Assembly: GCA_965369635.1 (NCBI GenBank)
Contig: CBDURC010000137.1
Span: forward strand, 1 to 8,303
Origin: UBA3071 sp965369635
GTDB lineage: Bacteria > Chloroflexota > Anaerolineae > UBA3071
Length of the DNA: 8,303 bases
Direction of reading: 5' to 3'
This document shows, piece by piece, positions 6,537 to 8,303 of the stretch; position 1 is the first letter of the stretch, and each line of letters begins with the position of its first letter. Under the pieces are notes generated by a model. The model was given only the letters and a program-made list of their open reading frames with translations, was not told the DNA's origin and made no database searches. Both the position numbers and the translations under genes were made by a program.

Positions 6537-8147
6537 CTATCTTGCTCCGTCTAGCTGTTTCATTGCCTCACGTCCCTGCCCACCAAAGGGCCCGAATCCC
6601 GACGAGCCAGAGGTCGTCTGGGTCTGTCCTGGCACTTCCGGCAGAACCAGCCGTTCGTGCTCCTCCAGACCTTCAAGTATCTGCGTCTGGCTATCGTCCC
6701 GCAGGCCAATGCGCACTTCCACTCGCTCGGTCGAACCATCGGGTCGCTGGCGGGTGACGTAGTAGCGGCCTGCCTCGCGGTCGGCCGCGATGGCCCGGTT
6801 GGGAACCAGCAACGTGTCGTCTGCGCTGGCCACTACGATGTCCACGTCAGCCGTCATGCCTAATCGGACAGGCAGTGCACCGGCATTGAAGGTGATCTCC
6901 ACGCCGTAGGCTACCGCGCCGCCCACGTTGTTGGATGCGGGCGCGATGTGCGTCACCGCGCCAGCGACCTCCTCCCCCTTCAACGCATCAAAGGAGAGAT
7001 AGGCTACCTGCCCCTCCGCTAGTTGGGCCACGTCCACTTCGTCGACGTTCAGGTCCAGGATCAGGGACTCGGTGGTAGCCAGGACGATGGCCGGTGCGCC
7101 CGGCGAGGTCCACTCGCCTTCGCGGACTCGAACTTCGATGATGGTTCCGTCGAAAGGAGCAGTGAGCAGGGCATCGTCGAGTTGGGCCCGGGCCTGGGCC
7201 AACGCCACGGCGGCCTCCTCCACCTGGGCCTGGTACACCGCCACGTCCTCACCGTTGGGTCGCTCTTGCAGTTGGGCCAACTGCGCTTCGGCTTGTGAGA
7301 CCTGAGCTGCGGCGGCAGCCAGATCGCTGGCCGTGGGCTTGTCCTGTAGCTGCGCCAGTTGAGCCTTCGCTTGGGCAACCTGGGCAGCCGCGGCGGCTAG
7401 TTCGCTTTCGGTGGGATGGTTCGCCAGACCATCGTGGTTGGCCTGGGCCCGCTCCATCTCGATGGTAGCATTCTGCAGGTTGAGGGATTGCGGCAACCTG
7501 GCGATATCGGGCCGATGTGCTACCTCGTCATAGCTGGCTTGAGCCTGCTCCAGCGCGGCCCTGGTGCTATCGAGCGCGGCCTTCACCGAAGCCAGATCCT
7601 CAGCAGTGGGGCCGGTCAGCACCTTCTCGTAGTTGGCCTGGGCACTGTCCAACGATGCCTGCGCTGAGGCCAGTTCCTCAGCGGTAGGGCCGAAAGCTAT
7701 CTTGTCGTAGTTGGTCCGAGCACTGTCCAGCGACGCCTGTGCTGAGGCCAGGTCTTCTTCGCTCGACGGCTCTTGGACCTGCTCCAACCGGGCCTGAGCG
7801 GTATCCACGCTGGCTTGGGCGCGGGCGACTTGCCATTCCAGCGAGGTGGAATCCAATCGTGCCAATACCTGTGCAGCCTCGACCTGTTGCCCTTCCTCCA
7901 CCAGCACCTCGGCGATGAGCCCACTCGTCTCGAAGGCCAACGTGGCCTGGCTCTCGGCGACCACGTTTCCTGTGGCGCTGGAGGTCTGCTCGATGTTACC
8001 TCTGGTGACGACTGCCGTGGGCGCCGTCGCTTGAGCCGCGGCGGATTGCGATTGCTGTCGTTGCAGGAAGAAGGCTCCGACGACGATCAACAGCGCGGCA
8101 GCGATCACGACGCCCCCGATCTTCAGTACGGTTTTGACGGTTCTCAT
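6537..8147 (-). CDS. MacA/YknX-like periplasmic adaptor (HlyD/RND-type) with repeated helical stalk
   Basis: A 536-residue membrane-fusion adaptor anchored by one N-terminal helix (residues 9-28, no lipobox seen). Domains in order: first half of the lipoyl-like fold (about 62-100, GLIAEVLVEEGQQVEAAQVLARLD), a long Ala/Gln-rich helical stalk (about 103-327), the second lipoyl half (328-357, LTAPFDGTIIEVRVREGEW), a beta-barrel (about 360-440), a membrane-proximal domain (about 443-505) and a Gly/Ser-rich tail. The stalk holds seven proline-started units of about 26-33 residues (Pro127, 154, 180, 213, 245, 271, 297; most resemble x-P-T-A-E-D-L), unlike the simple two-helix hairpin of MacA. The ATG at 8147 has GGAGG 10 nt upstream. 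It should link the ATPase/permease pair to substrate capture outside the membrane. No TolC gene is in the window. Confidence 0.88.
   Translation of the reverse strand: MRTVKTVLKIGGVVIAAALLIVVGAFFLQRQQSQSAAAQATAPTAVVTRGNIEQTSSATGNVVAESQATLAFETSGLIAEVLVEEGQQVEAAQVLARLDSTSLEWQVARAQASVDTAQARLEQVQEPSSEEDLASAQASLDSARTNYDKIAFGPTAEELASAQASLDSAQANYEKVLTGPTAEDLASVKAALDSTRAALEQAQASYDEVAHRPDIARLPQSLNLQNATIEMERAQANHDGLANHPTESELAAAAAQVAQAKAQLAQLQDKPTASDLAAAAAQVSQAEAQLAQLQERPNGEDVAVYQAQVEEAAVALAQARAQLDDALLTAPFDGTIIEVRVREGEWTSPGAPAIVLATTESLILDLNVDEVDVAQLAEGQVAYLSFDALKGEEVAGAVTHIAPASNNVGGAVAYGVEITFNAGALPVRLGMTADVDIVVASADDTLLVPNRAIAADREAGRYYVTRQRPDGSTERVEVRIGLRDDSQTQILEGLEEHERLVLPEVPGQTQTTSGSSGFGPFGGQGREAMKQLDGAR
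7230..7775 (-). repeat. Coding tandem repeats in the adaptor stalk
   Basis: The stalk region consists of diverged repeats of mainly 78 nt (26 codons), with two longer spacings of 32-33 codons in the middle. The clearest copies begin at residues 127, 154 and 180 (ASAQASLDSAxxNYxK core) and at 245 and 271 (AAAAAQVxQAxAQLAQLQ core). Two sub-families of repeat suggest separate local duplications on either side of residues 205-240. Confidence 0.75.
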
Positions 8148-8303
8148 TTCGTAGTTTCCTCCCTTTGCTTGGCATCAGTTGTTATGCGCTCATCCTGGCA
8201 GGAATCGGCGGCCCGCGGTAGTGCCATTGGTCAGTTCTGTACCCATGACGAAAGTCATGGATTCGTGATCCGTGACGAGTGATGAGTCAATGTCATCAAG
8301 TTA
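8148..8303. other. Upstream region of the MacA-like gene
   Basis: The 156 nt before the adaptor start hold the ribosome binding site GGAGG (8158-8162), a 7-bp inverted repeat CCATGAC / GTCATGG (8243-8249, 8254-8260) around a 4-nt loop, and degenerate 7-bp repeats CGTGATC, CGTGACG, AGTGATG (8264-8284). A TTGACT on the minus strand (8290-8285) has no acceptable -10 at 16-19 nt, so no promoter is called. The stem could be an operator or a dispersed repeat. Confidence 0.45.

Noticed and set aside
8230..8303. Promoter of the MacA-type operon
   Set aside because: TTGACT at 8285-8290 has no TATAAT-like hexamer at 16-19 nt, so the true promoter may lie elsewhere or use another sigma factor.

Overview
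The window is a compact, GC-rich bacterial segment in which all six supported genes lie on the minus strand, so transcription runs from high to low coordinates. No rRNA, tRNA, transposase or CRISPR array was seen. The style suggests an uncultured bacterium of the Chloroflexota type: a MacA/YknX-like adaptor with a long Ala/Gln-rich helical stalk, a MacB split into separate ATPase and permease genes with no TolC beside it, a paired type I ABC exporter, and short degenerate repeats between genes. This assignment is an inference from style, not a phylogenetic result.

Upstream block (8147 to 4541): a three-gene MacAB/YknXYZ-type efflux operon, in the order adaptor (MacA-like), LolD/MacB-family ATPase, FtsX-domain permease. 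The first two genes are 2 nt apart. The ATPase and permease are separated by 80 nt that carry a 13-bp inverted repeat. A long hairpin (4480-4518) closes the operon. It abuts a near-consensus sigma70-type promoter (-35 4470-4475, -10 4447-4452), which should drive the next block after a short leader holding a GC palindrome.

Downstream block (4370 to 1): two half-size type I ABC exporters, then a partial gene running off the left edge. The first half-transporter has a degenerate ATP site (Walker B D-D instead of D-E, H-loop Gln instead of His). The second has a canonical Walker B and H-loop but an altered signature, LSQGQ. Together they match a TM287/288- or BmrCD-type heterodimeric exporter. 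The 196 nt between them holds a 9-bp tandem repeat in inverted arrangement and a 12-bp perfect inverted repeat.

The main discovery is the last gene (578 to 1). A conventional reading stops it after 62 codons, but the same frame stays open for 129 further codons to the window edge and encodes the rest of an iodothyronine-deiodinase-like thioredoxin-fold protein. The in-frame UGA (390-392) falls exactly where vertebrate deiodinases carry selenocysteine (G-S-x-T-U-P-P-F). A good candidate bacterial SECIS hairpin follows it, with an apical CGUGA loop 20 nt after the UGA. The gene overlaps the transporter by a GTGA junction, so a bacterial deiodinase-like selenoprotein appears translationally coupled to a heterodimeric exporter. 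Neighbouring genes use TGA as a true stop, which argues against general stop-codon reassignment.
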